NCBI GenBank assembly: GCA_017471825.1
Contig: JAFURQ010000021.1
Location: 62,001-126,000, forward strand
Source of the DNA: Clostridia bacterium
Lineage (GTDB): Bacteria > Bacillota > Clostridia > Oscillospirales > CAG-272
Direction: 5' to 3'
Length of the DNA stretch: 64,000 nucleotides
Positions 15,364 to 24,042 of the stretch are shown here, in pieces. Position 1 is the first letter of the stretch; the number at the start of each line of letters is the position of its first letter. Under the pieces are notes generated by a model. The model did not search any database, was not told the origin of the DNA, and worked only from the letters and a program-made list of their open reading frames with translations. Position numbers and translations under genes: made by a program.

Positions 15364-17433
15364 TTATTTTGCGTATTTCTTTACGATTGCGCGCATTTCG
15401 GGAAGGCGTGCTTCCATATCCGAAACGAGCTTGAACTGGTTGCGTGCGCGGTCAAGATTGTGCGCGGGGCGAGAGGTTTTGAAATAGGTATCGCCCGAGA
15501 GATAGTCGGTGAGGAAGCGCGTTCCGCACTCGAAGGTCATCATCATTGCACCGATGGGAAGAAGGTCAAGCTCGCCCTCGGTGAGACCGCCCTTTGCACC
15601 CTCGATGAAGCCCTTTACGTAGAGCTCGAAGAGGGAGATATCGAAATTAACCTTGGAAAGATCTGCCTCGTCCTCAAGCGCTGTGGTTGCGCCGAAGCGG
15701 ATAGAATCTCCGAAGTCGTTTACAGAGTAGCCGGGCATTATGGTGTCGAGGTCAACGATACAGAGTGCCTTGCCTGTTGACGCATCGAAGAGTATGTTGT
15801 TGAGCTTGGTGTCGTTGTGGGTAACGCGCAGGGGAAGTCTGCCCTCCTTATGCGCTTTTTCGAGAGTTTCGGCGAATTCGCGTCTTTCGGTTACGAAGTC
15901 GATTTCCGCTTTTACTGCCGCCGCTCTGCCGCACACGTCCTTTTCAAGCGCTTCGCGGAACTGACGGAGTCTGTCGGGGGTGTTATGGAAATTAGGTATG
16001 GTTTCAACGAGAGAATCTGCGGGATAATCGCGAAGCATATACTGGAAGTTACCGAAGGCAACCGCGCTGTCGTAGAACTGCTCGGGGCGCTCTACCTTGT
16101 CGTAGCTGAGGCTGTCTGTTACGAAGATGAGCATACGCCAGAAGCTTCCGTCCTCGTCGATATAATAATTTTTGCCGTCCTTCGCCTTGATGACGTTGAG
16201 GGTTTCTCTGTCGGGGTCACCGCCCTGCGCCTTGATTGCTTCCGCAAGATATGCGGTAACGGAGGCAAAATTGTTCATAAGTCCGACGGGGTCCTTAAAG
16301 ACGTTGGTGTTTATGCGCTGGAGTATGTAGGAGTGCTCCGTTGTGCCGTCGTTCGTTACGATAAGTCTTGTGTCGTTGATATGGCCCGAGCCATAGGGTG
16401 TTGCGCTGGCAAAGCGACCGCAGATATCAAAATTTTCCGCGACCTTCTGCTCTGTTGTTTTCATTTTGTTACTATCCTCCTGAAGTCCGAGTAATGCTGC
16501 TCCAAAGATGCCCGCATCGTTCTTGAAGGTGGCGGCAACAAGCTTCGTTTTGCAATCCTCCGAATAGAAGCTGGTATGCTCTACGCGCTCGCGCAGGGGC
16601 TCAAGAAGGGTTTCTCCCTCTCTTGATATACCGCCGCCGATACATACGACCTCGGGCTGAAGAATATTGATTACGCTGGAAACTCCGATTGCGAGATAAT
16701 CGATGAAGGAATCAAGCACAAGAGCTGCGGCGCGGTCGCCCGATGCCTTGGCAAGAAAGGCGGTTTTACCGCTCACGCGGTCAAGGTTGCCGCCGCAAAG
16801 GCTCCACATCTCGCTTTCGGGATACAGAGTCATTATACGCTTGGTTTCCTTTATGAGTGCAGTTGCGGAGCAATACGCCTCAAGGCAGCCGCGCTTTCCG
16901 CAGCCGCAGGCGCGTCCGTTAGCCTCGATGGTCATATGACCCATCTCAGCGGCAAAGCCGTTTATGCCCTCCCACATCACGCCGTCAAACACAATTCCGC
17001 CGCCGACGCCCGTGCCGATGGTGATGGCTACGAGAGAGGAAGCGCCCTCGCCCGCGCCCCAAAGAGCCTCTGCATAAGCGGCTCCGTTCGCATCGTTTGC
17101 AATATACGTGGGGCGGCGTGTCGCCGAGGCGAGAATCTTGCGGAAATCTACGTTTTTCCAGCCGAGGTTAACCGCGCTCTTTACAACTCCGTCCTTCACT
17201 ATACCAGGGGTAATTGCACCAACCCAAAGAACGTCTGAGAGCTTGATTTTCTCAAGCGCGCAAAGTCCCTCGCTCACCTTTACGATGTCCGCAGAAATGG
17301 ACTCGCAGCTGCGGGGTGCGTTTGTTTTCACACTCGCTTGTCTTACGATTTTTCTTGAATCGAGGTCCACAAGACCGACGGCGATATTTGTTCCGCCGAG
17401 GTCAACTCCGATACAATATTTCTTTTTCAGCAT
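15364..17433 (-). CDS. ROK sugar kinase fused in frame to N-acetylhexosamine 1-kinase (NahK-like)
   Basis: A single 689-residue frame holds two kinases. Residues 1-320 are a ROK kinase: GVDLGGTN at 9-16, catalytic D114 in ANDANG, GTGVGGG, and zinc ligands H166 with C176, C178 and C183. Residues 324-689 are an APH-fold kinase like NahK: YGSGHINDTRLIV at the start, H539-N-D541...N546 in the Brenner motif, and D561/D563 in IVDLDTIMPG. Products would be hexose-6-phosphate and N-acetylhexosamine-1-phosphate, feeding NagB and nucleotide-sugar routes. The start at 17433 has an AAGGGGG site. An internal ATG at 16464 (residue 324) has a perfect AGGAGG 11 bases before it, so a free NahK may also be made. 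Confidence 0.9.
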   Translation of the reverse strand: MLKKKYCIGVDLGGTNIAVGLVDLDSRKIVRQASVKTNAPRSCESISADIVKVSEGLCALEKIKLSDVLWVGAITPGIVKDGVVKSAVNLGWKNVDFRKILASATRRPTYIANDANGAAYAEALWGAGEGASSLVAITIGTGVGGGIVFDGVMWEGINGFAAEMGHMTIEANGRACGCGKRGCLEAYCSATALIKETKRIMTLYPESEMWSLCGGNLDRVSGKTAFLAKASGDRAAALVLDSFIDYLAIGVSSVINILQPEVVCIGGGISREGETLLEPLRERVEHTSFYSEDCKTKLVAATFKNDAGIFGAALLGLQEDSNKMKTTEQKVAENFDICGRFASATPYGSGHINDTRLIVTNDGTTEHSYILQRINTNVFKDPVGLMNNFASVTAYLAEAIKAQGGDPDRETLNVIKAKDGKNYYIDEDGSFWRMLIFVTDSLSYDKVERPEQFYDSAVAFGNFQYMLRDYPADSLVETIPNFHNTPDRLRQFREALEKDVCGRAAAVKAEIDFVTERREFAETLEKAHKEGRLPLRVTHNDTKLNNILFDASTGKALCIVDLDTIMPGYSVNDFGDSIRFGATTALEDEADLSKVNFDISLFELYVKGFIEGAKGGLTEGELDLLPIGAMMMTFECGTRFLTDYLSGDTYFKTSRPAHNLDRARNQFKLVSDMEARLPEMRAIVKKYAK
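16462..16481 (-). promoter_or_regulatory. Internal ribosome binding site and start codon inside the kinase fusion
   Basis: AGGAGG (16476-16481), 11 bases, then ATG (16464-16462), in the same frame as the upstream kinase domain and exactly at the domain boundary. It looks like the start of a formerly separate NahK gene after loss of the ROK stop codon. Confidence 0.7.
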
Positions 17434-17448
17434 TCGTTTATCCCCCTT

Positions 17449-17477
17449 ATTATACAACATTTTATTTATTTTTTCAA
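17449..17477 (-). promoter_or_regulatory. Candidate promoter of the kinase fusion
   Basis: Minus-strand TTGAAA (17472-17477), 17 bases, TATAAT (17449-17454). The sequence fit is very good, but the start point would fall inside the ribosome binding site of the gene at 17433, so the assignment is uncertain. Confidence 0.45.
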
Positions 17478-17559
17478 TGATACAGGCGGAAATAATATAT
17501 TTTTGTGCAAAAATATTAAAATATATACTCAGCCTGCGATTTTATTATAATATAGAGCA

Positions 17560-17588
17560 TTGACAAATACAATGGAAAATAGTATAAT
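17560..17588 (+). promoter_or_regulatory. Promoter of the PocR-AraC regulator operon
   Basis: TTGACA (17560-17565), 17 bases, TATAAT (17583-17588), a full consensus about 70 bases before the regulator start. It is back to back with the kinase promoter. Confidence 0.82.
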
Positions 17589-17658
17589 AATTTGTAGAAT
17601 AGAACTTTTTTTGCTGTTTTATACCAAGTTTTTTGAATTTTTAAGGAAAAATCAGACA

Positions 17659-18495
17659 ATGAAAAAAACAGAGATTATTTCGATTTTGTGCGAATTGCAC
17701 AAAATATCGGGGCTTCGTGTGTCGCTTCACGGCACCGATTTTGAGGAAATTGCGGCGTATCCCGAGCACAGACTACCCTTTTGCGCCATTATTCAACAGA
17801 ACAGGGACGAGTACCGCAGGTGCGTGGACTGCGACACTGCGGCGTGCAAGCGCGTTATGGCATCTGGGCAGACGCTGATATACAAGTGCCGACACGGGCT
17901 CACAGAGGTAATCTGCCCTCTTTACAATTTCGGCACGCTGACAGGCTACATAATGATGGGTCAGGTGGGCGACGAGGAGCTTGACGTCGCGGCGGCGGAG
18001 CGTTTTTTGCTCGAGCTTACCGCAGATGCGAGACTTGCGCGGAGCACGGCTCTCGGTATAACGCGAATTTCAACCGATATGCTCACCTCATACGTCCGTA
18101 TAATGACGATATGCGCGGAATATATGACGCTTACCAACGCCCTGCCCTCACGGGCGCCGAGGCTCCCCGAGCTTGCGAAGATATATCTGCACGAGCGATT
18201 CGGCGAGAAGATAACCATTCAGGATATATGCCGCGAGCTCGGCTGCTCGAAGTCGGCGCTGCTCACCTCGTTTAAGAGCGAATACGGAACGACGCTGAAC
18301 AATTATCTCTGCGAGATTCGCATAAACGAGGCGAAAAGACTGCTTACCTCAACAAATATGAGCATCAGCGCGATAGCCGATGCGACGGGATTTTACGACC
18401 AATCCTATTTTTCGAAGGTATTTTCGGCAAGGCTGGGTATGACACCGAGCGAATACAGAAGGGAGAATGCAAATGAAGATAATACACACATCTGA
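17659..18495 (+). CDS. AraC-family regulator with PocR sensor domain
   Basis: 278 residues. Residues 1-165 form a PocR-type sensor (HKISGLRVSLHGTDFEEIA, then a Cys cluster CVDCDTAAC, KCRHGLTEVICPL and GYIMMGQV); residues 180-275 are a double HTH of the AraC type (ITIQDICRELGCSKSALLTSFKSEYG, MSISAIADATGFYDQSYFSKVFSARLGMTPSEYRR). PocR domains bind small ligands in PocR and sensor kinases. The ATG at 17659 follows AAGGA; upstream frame is noncoding. It is divergent from the kinase fusion and nagB, so it likely regulates them in response to a sugar. Its last 23 bases overlap the next gene. Confidence 0.88.
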   Translation: MKKTEIISILCELHKISGLRVSLHGTDFEEIAAYPEHRLPFCAIIQQNRDEYRRCVDCDTAACKRVMASGQTLIYKCRHGLTEVICPLYNFGTLTGYIMMGQVGDEELDVAAAERFLLELTADARLARSTALGITRISTDMLTSYVRIMTICAEYMTLTNALPSRAPRLPELAKIYLHERFGEKITIQDICRELGCSKSALLTSFKSEYGTTLNNYLCEIRINEAKRLLTSTNMSISAIADATGFYDQSYFSKVFSARLGMTPSEYRRENANEDNTHI

Positions 18496-19540
18496 CATAC
18501 ACCTCGACTCTCCTCTCACAACGAGGCTGTCCTCGGACAGAATAAAATCGAGAAAGCGCGAGCTTATCGACACCTTTGCAAGAGGGGTTGAGTATGCAAG
18601 AGCGGAGGGGGCGCAGGGCTATATCATAGCGGGCGACCTTTTTGACAGCGAGAGTGCCTCGCGCGACACGGTGGAGGCGGTGCTCGGGATTATGGAGCGC
18701 TCGCCCGAGATAACCTTTTTCTACCTTTTCGGAAACCACGAAAAAAGAATGCTAACCGAATCAGGCGTGAGATTTCCGCGGAATCTCAAAATATTCAACG
18801 ACGGGTGGACCTATTTCAACCTCGACGGAGTTACCGTTGCGGGACGTGCCGTCACCGAGAGCAATATGTTCGGGAGCCTCGAGCTCTCCCCAGAGAAGAA
18901 GAATATCGTAGTGCTTCACGGCGAGCTGTGCGACCGCTCGGGTGCTGATGGGGCGATTGGAAAAAAGGAGCTCGGGGAACTCCCAATCGACTACCTTGCG
19001 CTCGGTCACTACCACACCTACTCGTCAACCGCCATCGGCACACGTTGCGTTGCGGTTTATTCGGGCACACCCGAGGGGCGCGGCTTCGACGAGGTGGGCT
19101 ACAAGGGCGTTGTGCTTGTGAGTGTGGACAGGTACGGAGTGAGCCACGAATTTGTGAAGACGGCGAAGCGCACCCTTCACGCCGTGGAGGTTGACATAAG
19201 CGAGCTTGTGCGCGGAGTTGACGTTGAGCGTGCGGTAGAGGACGCGGTGGCGGATATTGTCGCGGCGGATATGGTGAGAGTTATCTTCACAGGAGAGCGC
19301 GAGCCGGAGTTCTCGGTTAATATAGACTCCATACTGGCGAGATTTAAGGGAAAATTCTACTATTTAGAGGCGAAAGATGCGACACGGGTGCGCATTAACG
19401 CGGAAAAATACAAAAACGACCGCACCCTGAAGGGCGAGTTCATACGCACGGTTTTGGCGGACGGCTCACTCTCCGACGGGGAGAAGGAGCGCGTTATAGT
19501 AATGGGACTTCGGGCGCTGCTTGGCGAGAGTATAGATTAA
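18473..19540 (+). CDS. DNA-repair metallophosphoesterase, YhaO/SbcD-like
   Basis: 355 residues with the calcineurin-like phosphoesterase motifs: HTSDIHLDSPL (D and H metal ligands), IIAGDLFDSE, LFGNHEK, LHGEL and LALGHYHTYS. It would supply the nuclease half of an SbcCD/Mre11-Rad50-like complex with the next gene. The ATG at 18473 sits 8 bases after GGGAG and within the end of the PocR-AraC gene; an ATG six bases earlier is too close to the site. C-terminal part (about 270-355) corresponds to the capping and partner-binding region. Confidence 0.88.
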   Translation: MKIIHTSDIHLDSPLTTRLSSDRIKSRKRELIDTFARGVEYARAEGAQGYIIAGDLFDSESASRDTVEAVLGIMERSPEITFFYLFGNHEKRMLTESGVRFPRNLKIFNDGWTYFNLDGVTVAGRAVTESNMFGSLELSPEKKNIVVLHGELCDRSGADGAIGKKELGELPIDYLALGHYHTYSSTAIGTRCVAVYSGTPEGRGFDEVGYKGVVLVSVDRYGVSHEFVKTAKRTLHAVEVDISELVRGVDVERAVEDAVADIVAADMVRVIFTGEREPEFSVNIDSILARFKGKFYYLEAKDATRVRINAEKYKNDRTLKGEFIRTVLADGSLSDGEKERVIVMGLRALLGESID

Positions 19541-19549
19541 GGAGGAGTT

Positions 19550-21679
19550 ATGAGGCTTATAGAATTATACGTTGAAAACTTTGGCAAGCTTCACGGCTTC
19601 AGGTACACCTTCCGCTCGGGGCTTAACGTTATCAATGAGGATAACGGCTACGGAAAAAGCACGCTTACGGTATTTATAAAATCTATGCTCTTCGGGCTCG
19701 AGGACACGAAGAAAGCAAAGCTTGAGGAAAACGACAGAAAGAAATATATGCCCTGGCAGGGCGGAGCCTGCGGCGGCTCACTGACCTTCTCTGTCGGTGA
19801 GAAAAAATACCGCATCGAGCGCACCTTTGCACCGAAGGCGTCCGAGGACACCTTTGCCCTTTACGATTGCGAGAGCGGCAAGCTGTCGGACGATTACGGA
19901 GAAAATCTCGGTGAGGAGCTTTTCGGCATAAATGCCGACGGCTTTGAGCGGACGGTATTCCTCTCCGAAAGACGACTGTCGGTAAAAAATGACAACAAGA
20001 CGATATCGGCGAAGCTGTCCGACCTTGTCGGCTGTGATGCTGACGTCGGCGACCTTGACGCGGCGGTAAAGCTTCTTGAGGAGAGGCGCAAGTATTATAA
20101 AAAGAAGGGCGACACGGGAAAAATCTCGGATATAAAAGCAGAGATTTCCGAGGTCGAGCTCGAGATAAACGATGCGCACAGGACGAAGGACTCCCTGCCC
20201 GAAAAGCAGGCGCGGCTTGCGGCGGTTGCCGGGGAGATTGCGGCGCTGGAAAAGAGGCTCGCCGAATTTGAGTCACAGAGATTGGCTCGCGCGAGCGCAA
20301 GGCAATACGCTGACAAGCGTGCGAGGCTCGATGAGGCGCGCGCAAGGCTTGCCGAGGTGAAGGGCTTTTTCGAGGGCGGAATACCGAGTGCGGCAGAGAT
20401 ACGCGAGGCAGAAAGATGCGCCGACGAATGTCGGGTATTGACGGAAAAGCTCGGCGATTCCGTAGCGGCAGACTCCGACGCGGCGCTCTGCGCCGAGATA
20501 GGCGAGGTAACAGCGCTCATTGACGGATATAACGCAGAGCGCACAAAGGGAAAGCCGAAAAAGGCCTACCCTGCTCTTTTTGCATCATTCGGACTGCTTC
20601 TCGCCGCTATTGTCATATTCATATTTACAGAAAACTGGTTTATGTGCGCTGTTGACGTGGGCTGTGCGGCGGTATTTCTTGCCGCGGCGGTGGCGAATCT
20701 TACCGCCTGCAAAAAGGCGGAGGCGCCGAGCGAGGTCGTGCTGAAAATCCGTGCGCTTCTCGGCCGCGAGGGAAAAAGCCACACCGAAGAAAGCGACTAT
20801 CTTGCCGCGCTGCTTGAAATCAAGCTCCGCCGCGAGGGCGAGCTGAAGCGCTGTGAGGACGAGCGCGAGGCGGCGCGTGGTGACAGACTCCGCCTTGAAG
20901 AGCTTATAAGAGCGCGCGACGGATTCCTCAGCAGATTCCACACGGCAACAGGCGACCCCTTTTCCGAGATACGCGCGCGGATTGCCGAGCTTGAAAGGCT
21001 TGAATACCGTGTGCGCGAGCTTGAGGGCGAGCTTCAGGGCTTTGCCACGGCTCACGGAATCAACGAGGCGAAAATATCTGCCGAGGAGCTCAGAGAGCTT
21101 ACGGCGGAGGACCGCTCTGCGCTTGAGGCAGAGATAAACGCGAAGCGGCGTGAATTTACCCTGCTTGAGCGCGAGATTCGTACCGATTGCGATATTATTT
21201 CCCGACTTGACGAGCTTACAGCTCGCAGGGCGGAGCTGTGCGAGGAGCGCGACAAGGCACAGATTACCTACGAAACGATAAATCTGACGAAAAAATATCT
21301 CACCGCGGCGAAGGATTCGCTGACTGCAAAATATCTCGGCAAAACGAGAGCGGCTTTTGCTGAATACATAAGCGCGATAGGCAACGACGACCCCGAGCTG
21401 TTCTCAATGGACACGAGCTTTGCGGTTATGCGCTCCGAGGGCGGAAACAGTATGCCCACCGAGGCGTACAGCCTTGGCACGCGGGAGCTTTTCTCACTGG
21501 CGAGCAGGCTTGCGCTTGTCGATTCGCTCTATGAGAAGGAGCTTCCCTTCATAATTCTCGACGACCCGTTTGCGCATTTCGACGACGGGCGCGCGGCACT
21601 GGCGCTGAAGCTCATAAAGCGGCTCGCCGACAAGCGACAGATAATTTATTTTACCTGCTCAAAATCACGGGCTATATAA
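19550..21679 (+). CDS. YhaN-like AAA ATPase (SbcC/Rad50-like) with central membrane hairpin
   Basis: 709 residues. N-terminal ABC-type half with Walker A DNGYGKST (residues 31-38); long coiled coils; two hydrophobic segments near residue 345 (LFASFGLLLAAIVIFIF and MCAVDVGCAAVFLAAAVA); and a C-terminal half with the signature YSLGTRELFSLASRLALVDS and Walker B LPFIILDDPFAHFD. The membrane hairpin in place of a zinc hook is typical for YhaN and sets it apart from SbcC. With YhaO it should form a DNA-end-processing complex. It starts 10 bases after the nuclease with a GGAGGAG site. Confidence 0.88.
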   Translation: MRLIELYVENFGKLHGFRYTFRSGLNVINEDNGYGKSTLTVFIKSMLFGLEDTKKAKLEENDRKKYMPWQGGACGGSLTFSVGEKKYRIERTFAPKASEDTFALYDCESGKLSDDYGENLGEELFGINADGFERTVFLSERRLSVKNDNKTISAKLSDLVGCDADVGDLDAAVKLLEERRKYYKKKGDTGKISDIKAEISEVELEINDAHRTKDSLPEKQARLAAVAGEIAALEKRLAEFESQRLARASARQYADKRARLDEARARLAEVKGFFEGGIPSAAEIREAERCADECRVLTEKLGDSVAADSDAALCAEIGEVTALIDGYNAERTKGKPKKAYPALFASFGLLLAAIVIFIFTENWFMCAVDVGCAAVFLAAAVANLTACKKAEAPSEVVLKIRALLGREGKSHTEESDYLAALLEIKLRREGELKRCEDEREAARGDRLRLEELIRARDGFLSRFHTATGDPFSEIRARIAELERLEYRVRELEGELQGFATAHGINEAKISAEELRELTAEDRSALEAEINAKRREFTLLEREIRTDCDIISRLDELTARRAELCEERDKAQITYETINLTKKYLTAAKDSLTAKYLGKTRAAFAEYISAIGNDDPELFSMDTSFAVMRSEGGNSMPTEAYSLGTRELFSLASRLALVDSLYEKELPFIILDDPFAHFDDGRAALALKLIKRLADKRQIIYFTCSKSRAI

Positions 21680-21681
21680 CC

Positions 21682-21762
21682 TTTTCTCTCCGCCCTGCAT
21701 AAACTGCTAATGCGGCAAATGCCGCAGAGGATGCAAAATGCAATAAAGCAAAGGAGAGAAAA
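21682..21762 (+). promoter_or_regulatory. Nested hairpin that occludes the ribosome binding site of the DUF11 gene
   Basis: TTTTCTCTCC (21682-21691) is fully complementary to GGAGAGAAAA (21753-21762), which is the ribosome binding site and runs up to the ATG. Inside it TGCAT/ATGCA (21696-21700, 21731-21735) and TGCGGCA/TGCCGCA (21711-21717, 21720-21726) stack. Translation should be blocked unless the stem opens. Confidence 0.6.
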
Positions 21763-22611
21763 ATGGCAACCTTTTATAATCAGGCAACGCTTTCATACAA
21801 TGGCGGAGTGACAGCCTCCAACGTAACCGAGGGCGAGCTCGTTGAGGTGCTCAGTGCATCGAAGATAGCGATTTCCGCAGAATATACCGCAGGTGGCACG
21901 GTGGCGTATGCGATAAGCATAGTCAACTCGGGCACGACTCCCATAACCGCGGCTACCATTACCGACAATCTCGGCGGCTATCCCCTCGGCGGTGGCACCG
22001 TTTACCCTCTTGAATACGTCGATGGGTCTATCAGATTGCTTATCAACGGGGTGGAAGTCGCGGCTCCGACCGTTTCGGCAGGTCCGCCCATGACGGTAAG
22101 CGGCATCAATATTCCGGCAGGAGCGAGCGCGGTTATTCTTTACGAGGCGGCGGTTACCGAGTTTGCGCCGCTTGCCCCCGATTCAACCATAACCAATACG
22201 GCGGTCATAGAGGGTAGCTGTCCCGGCGCAGTTACCGTGAGCGCGACAGTTGCCGTCAGGGATGACGTCAGCCTCACAATCGCAAAGGCTATCTGTCCCG
22301 ACACGGTGGTATGCGGCGATCAGCTGACCTATACCTTCATAATTCAGAACACCGGAAATACTGCAGCGGTGGCGACCGACAACGTCATACTGACCGACGT
22401 GTTCGACCCTGCACTTTCCGATATTACGGTTACTCTTAACGGTGCGACACTGCCCGCGGGCGCGTACACCTACAACGAGGCGACCGGCGAATTCGCAACG
22501 GCTGTCGGCACTATAACCGTGCCTGCGGCGACCTACACCACGGATCCCGAGACGGGCGCCGTTATCACCGCACCCGGTGTTACGGTTCTTACGGTTACGG
22601 GAACGGTATAA
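21763..22611 (+). CDS. DUF11 (TIGR01451-type) repeat protein without signal peptide
   Basis: 282 residues, Thr/Ala/Val/Gly-rich, built from two immunoglobulin-like DUF11 domains: the first about residues 25-165 (SAEYTAGGTVAYAISIVNSGTTPITAATITDNL), the second about 172-282 (SLTIAKAICPDTVVCGDQLTYTFIIQNTGNTAAVATDNVILTDVFDPAL). Such domains are normally on secreted or surface proteins, but here there is neither signal peptide nor anchor. A cytoplasmic, spore or lysis-released location is possible. The GGAGAG site lies within a strong stem. Strong terminator after it. Confidence 0.8.
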   Translation: MATFYNQATLSYNGGVTASNVTEGELVEVLSASKIAISAEYTAGGTVAYAISIVNSGTTPITAATITDNLGGYPLGGGTVYPLEYVDGSIRLLINGVEVAAPTVSAGPPMTVSGINIPAGASAVILYEAAVTEFAPLAPDSTITNTAVIEGSCPGAVTVSATVAVRDDVSLTIAKAICPDTVVCGDQLTYTFIIQNTGNTAAVATDNVILTDVFDPALSDITVTLNGATLPAGAYTYNEATGEFATAVGTITVPAATYTTDPETGAVITAPGVTVLTVTGTV

Positions 22612-22686
22612 GCACACCGCCCCTTGAAGGACGGATTGATTTTGGGTTGTCCCAAGAAGTAATCAAAGGAGTAAACGGCAGCTCTT

Positions 22687-22730
22687 CCCCCGAAAAAGCG
22701 AGCAAAGCCCCGCTTTTTCGGGGCTTTTGT
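22687..22730 (+). terminator. Terminator after the DUF11 gene
   Basis: A 13-base stem (22688-22700 with 22711-22723) of CCCCG, A5 and GCG against its complement, followed by CTTTTGT. Confidence 0.85.
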
Positions 22731-22748
22731 AAATATTTATAAAATAAC

Positions 22749-22777
22749 TTGCATTTGTTATTTTAAAATGGTATAAT
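22749..22777 (+). promoter_or_regulatory. Promoter of the Cys/Asp-repeat lipoprotein
   Basis: TTGCAT (22749-22754), 17 bases, TATAAT (22772-22777), 33 bases before the start codon. Confidence 0.8.
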
Positions 22778-22810
22778 ACTTTCATAGTGAAATATTCTAC
22801 GGAGGTATAT

Positions 22811-23977
22811 ATGATTATAAAGAAAATACTCGCTGTAGTGGCGGTTGCGGCAATACTTGCCTGCTCGGCCCTTACCCTCGGCTCCTGCGGCGATGACTGC
22901 GTTCATAGGGACGAGAACGGAAACGGCGTCTGCGAGCTTTGCGGTGCGGATTACAAGCCCGATTGCACGGCGCATTACGATAACAACAAGAACTCCGCCT
23001 GCGATAACTGCGGAGCGCACGTATGCAACCTGCACCGTGATGAAAATGCAGATAAAAAATGTGACTATTGCGATGCAGACTACACCCCTGTCTGCACGGA
23101 GCACGCCGACTATAATCAAAACGGCAGCTGCGACGACTGCGGTGCCTGCACCAACCACGCAGACGAGAACGGCGACAAAAAATGCGACGACTGCGGTGAG
23201 AGCTACTATCCCACCTGCGAGGCGCACAGCGACTACAATAACAACAATCGCTGTGACGAGTGCGGCGGCTGTATCGACCACGACGATGCCGACGGAGACA
23301 AGAAATGCGATTACTGCGAGGTTGGATACACCCCCATCTGCACCGCGCACAGAGATAGCAAAAACGACAATCGCTGTGACGAGTGCGGCGCCTGCATCGA
23401 CCACGACGACGCCGACGGTAACGACAAATGCGACCATTGCGGCGGCGATTACGCCCCAGTTTGCACGGCGCACAGAGATGCCGACGGAAACGACGTCTGC
23501 GACGAGTGCGGCGAGGAAATCTCCCCCGAGCCCGACACCCACGCGGACGAGGACGGCGACGGATTATGCGACGAGTGCCTAGCGTGTATGGCTCACTATG
23601 ACGAAAACAGCGATAAGAAATGCGACGTATGCGATGCCGACTTCTCTCCCCTGTGCACCGAGCACGCCGATGAAAACGCAAACGGAAGATGTGACGTATG
23701 CGGTACCTGCGTAGACCACTACGACGAAAACGGCGACGACAGATGCGACCGTTGCGGAGCGGCACACGCCCCCACCTGCGACACTCACTCGGATACTAAT
23801 AAAAACCACAGATGTGACGAGTGCGGTCTTTTCACCCACACGGACAATGACGAGGACAACGCCTGCGACAATTGCGACGACTGCATCAAATGCTACGACA
23901 ATGACGGCGACGGACTGTGTGACAGGTGCAAGCAGGACCCCGGAAGAATCGAGCTTCCTCCTCACTATTTCGGCTGA
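22811..23977 (+). CDS. Lipoprotein of 17 HxDxNxxxxCDxCG repeats (predicted metal-binding)
   Basis: 388 residues. Residues 1-25 are a lipoprotein signal (MIIKKILAV, hydrophobic core, LGSC lipobox) with C26 as the probable lipid-modified Cys. All the rest is 17 copies of a unit of about 21 residues with consensus HxD-x-[ND]-x-[ND]-xxxCD-x-CG, for example HRDENADKKCDYCD and HADENGDKKCDDCG. Units alternate between a short linker (AC) and a longer one (ADYxPxC). The DxNxD run resembles a calcium loop of EF-hand or dockerin type, and the CxxC pairs plus His resemble zinc knuckles. Start at 22811 by its GGAGG site. No enzyme domain; an extracellular metal-binding or redox role is inference. Confidence 0.85.
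   Translation: MIIKKILAVVAVAAILACSALTLGSCGDDCVHRDENGNGVCELCGADYKPDCTAHYDNNKNSACDNCGAHVCNLHRDENADKKCDYCDADYTPVCTEHADYNQNGSCDDCGACTNHADENGDKKCDDCGESYYPTCEAHSDYNNNNRCDECGGCIDHDDADGDKKCDYCEVGYTPICTAHRDSKNDNRCDECGACIDHDDADGNDKCDHCGGDYAPVCTAHRDADGNDVCDECGEEISPEPDTHADEDGDGLCDECLACMAHYDENSDKKCDVCDADFSPLCTEHADENANGRCDVCGTCVDHYDENGDDRCDRCGAAHAPTCDTHSDTNKNHRCDECGLFTHTDNDEDNACDNCDDCIKCYDNDGDGLCDRCKQDPGRIELPPHYFG
22893..23940 (+). repeat. Tandem protein-coding repeats of the lipoprotein
   Basis: Degenerate direct repeats of about 60 bases encode the 17 Cys/His/Asp units. Closest pairs are in the middle of the gene, where segments near 23250 and 23370 share long stretches around GCTGTGACGAGTGCGGC. The divergence of other units suggests old duplication with some recent expansion. 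Confidence 0.75.
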
Positions 23978-23987
23978 TAATACAATA

Positions 23988-24021
23988 AAAAAATGCTGTT
24001 GCAATCGCAACAGCATTTTTT
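23988..24021. terminator. Bidirectional terminator
   Basis: TGCTGTTGC (23994-24002), loop AATC, GCAACAGCA (24007-24015) with A-run before and T-run after, between convergent genes. Confidence 0.92.
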
Positions 24022-24042
24022 GTTTACGTGACACGGGGTGGG

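Noticed and set aside
22893..23940. CRISPR-like or DNA-level tandem repeat array
   Set aside because: The repeats are degenerate, keep one reading frame and encode a clear protein consensus; there are no constant direct repeats with unique spacers.
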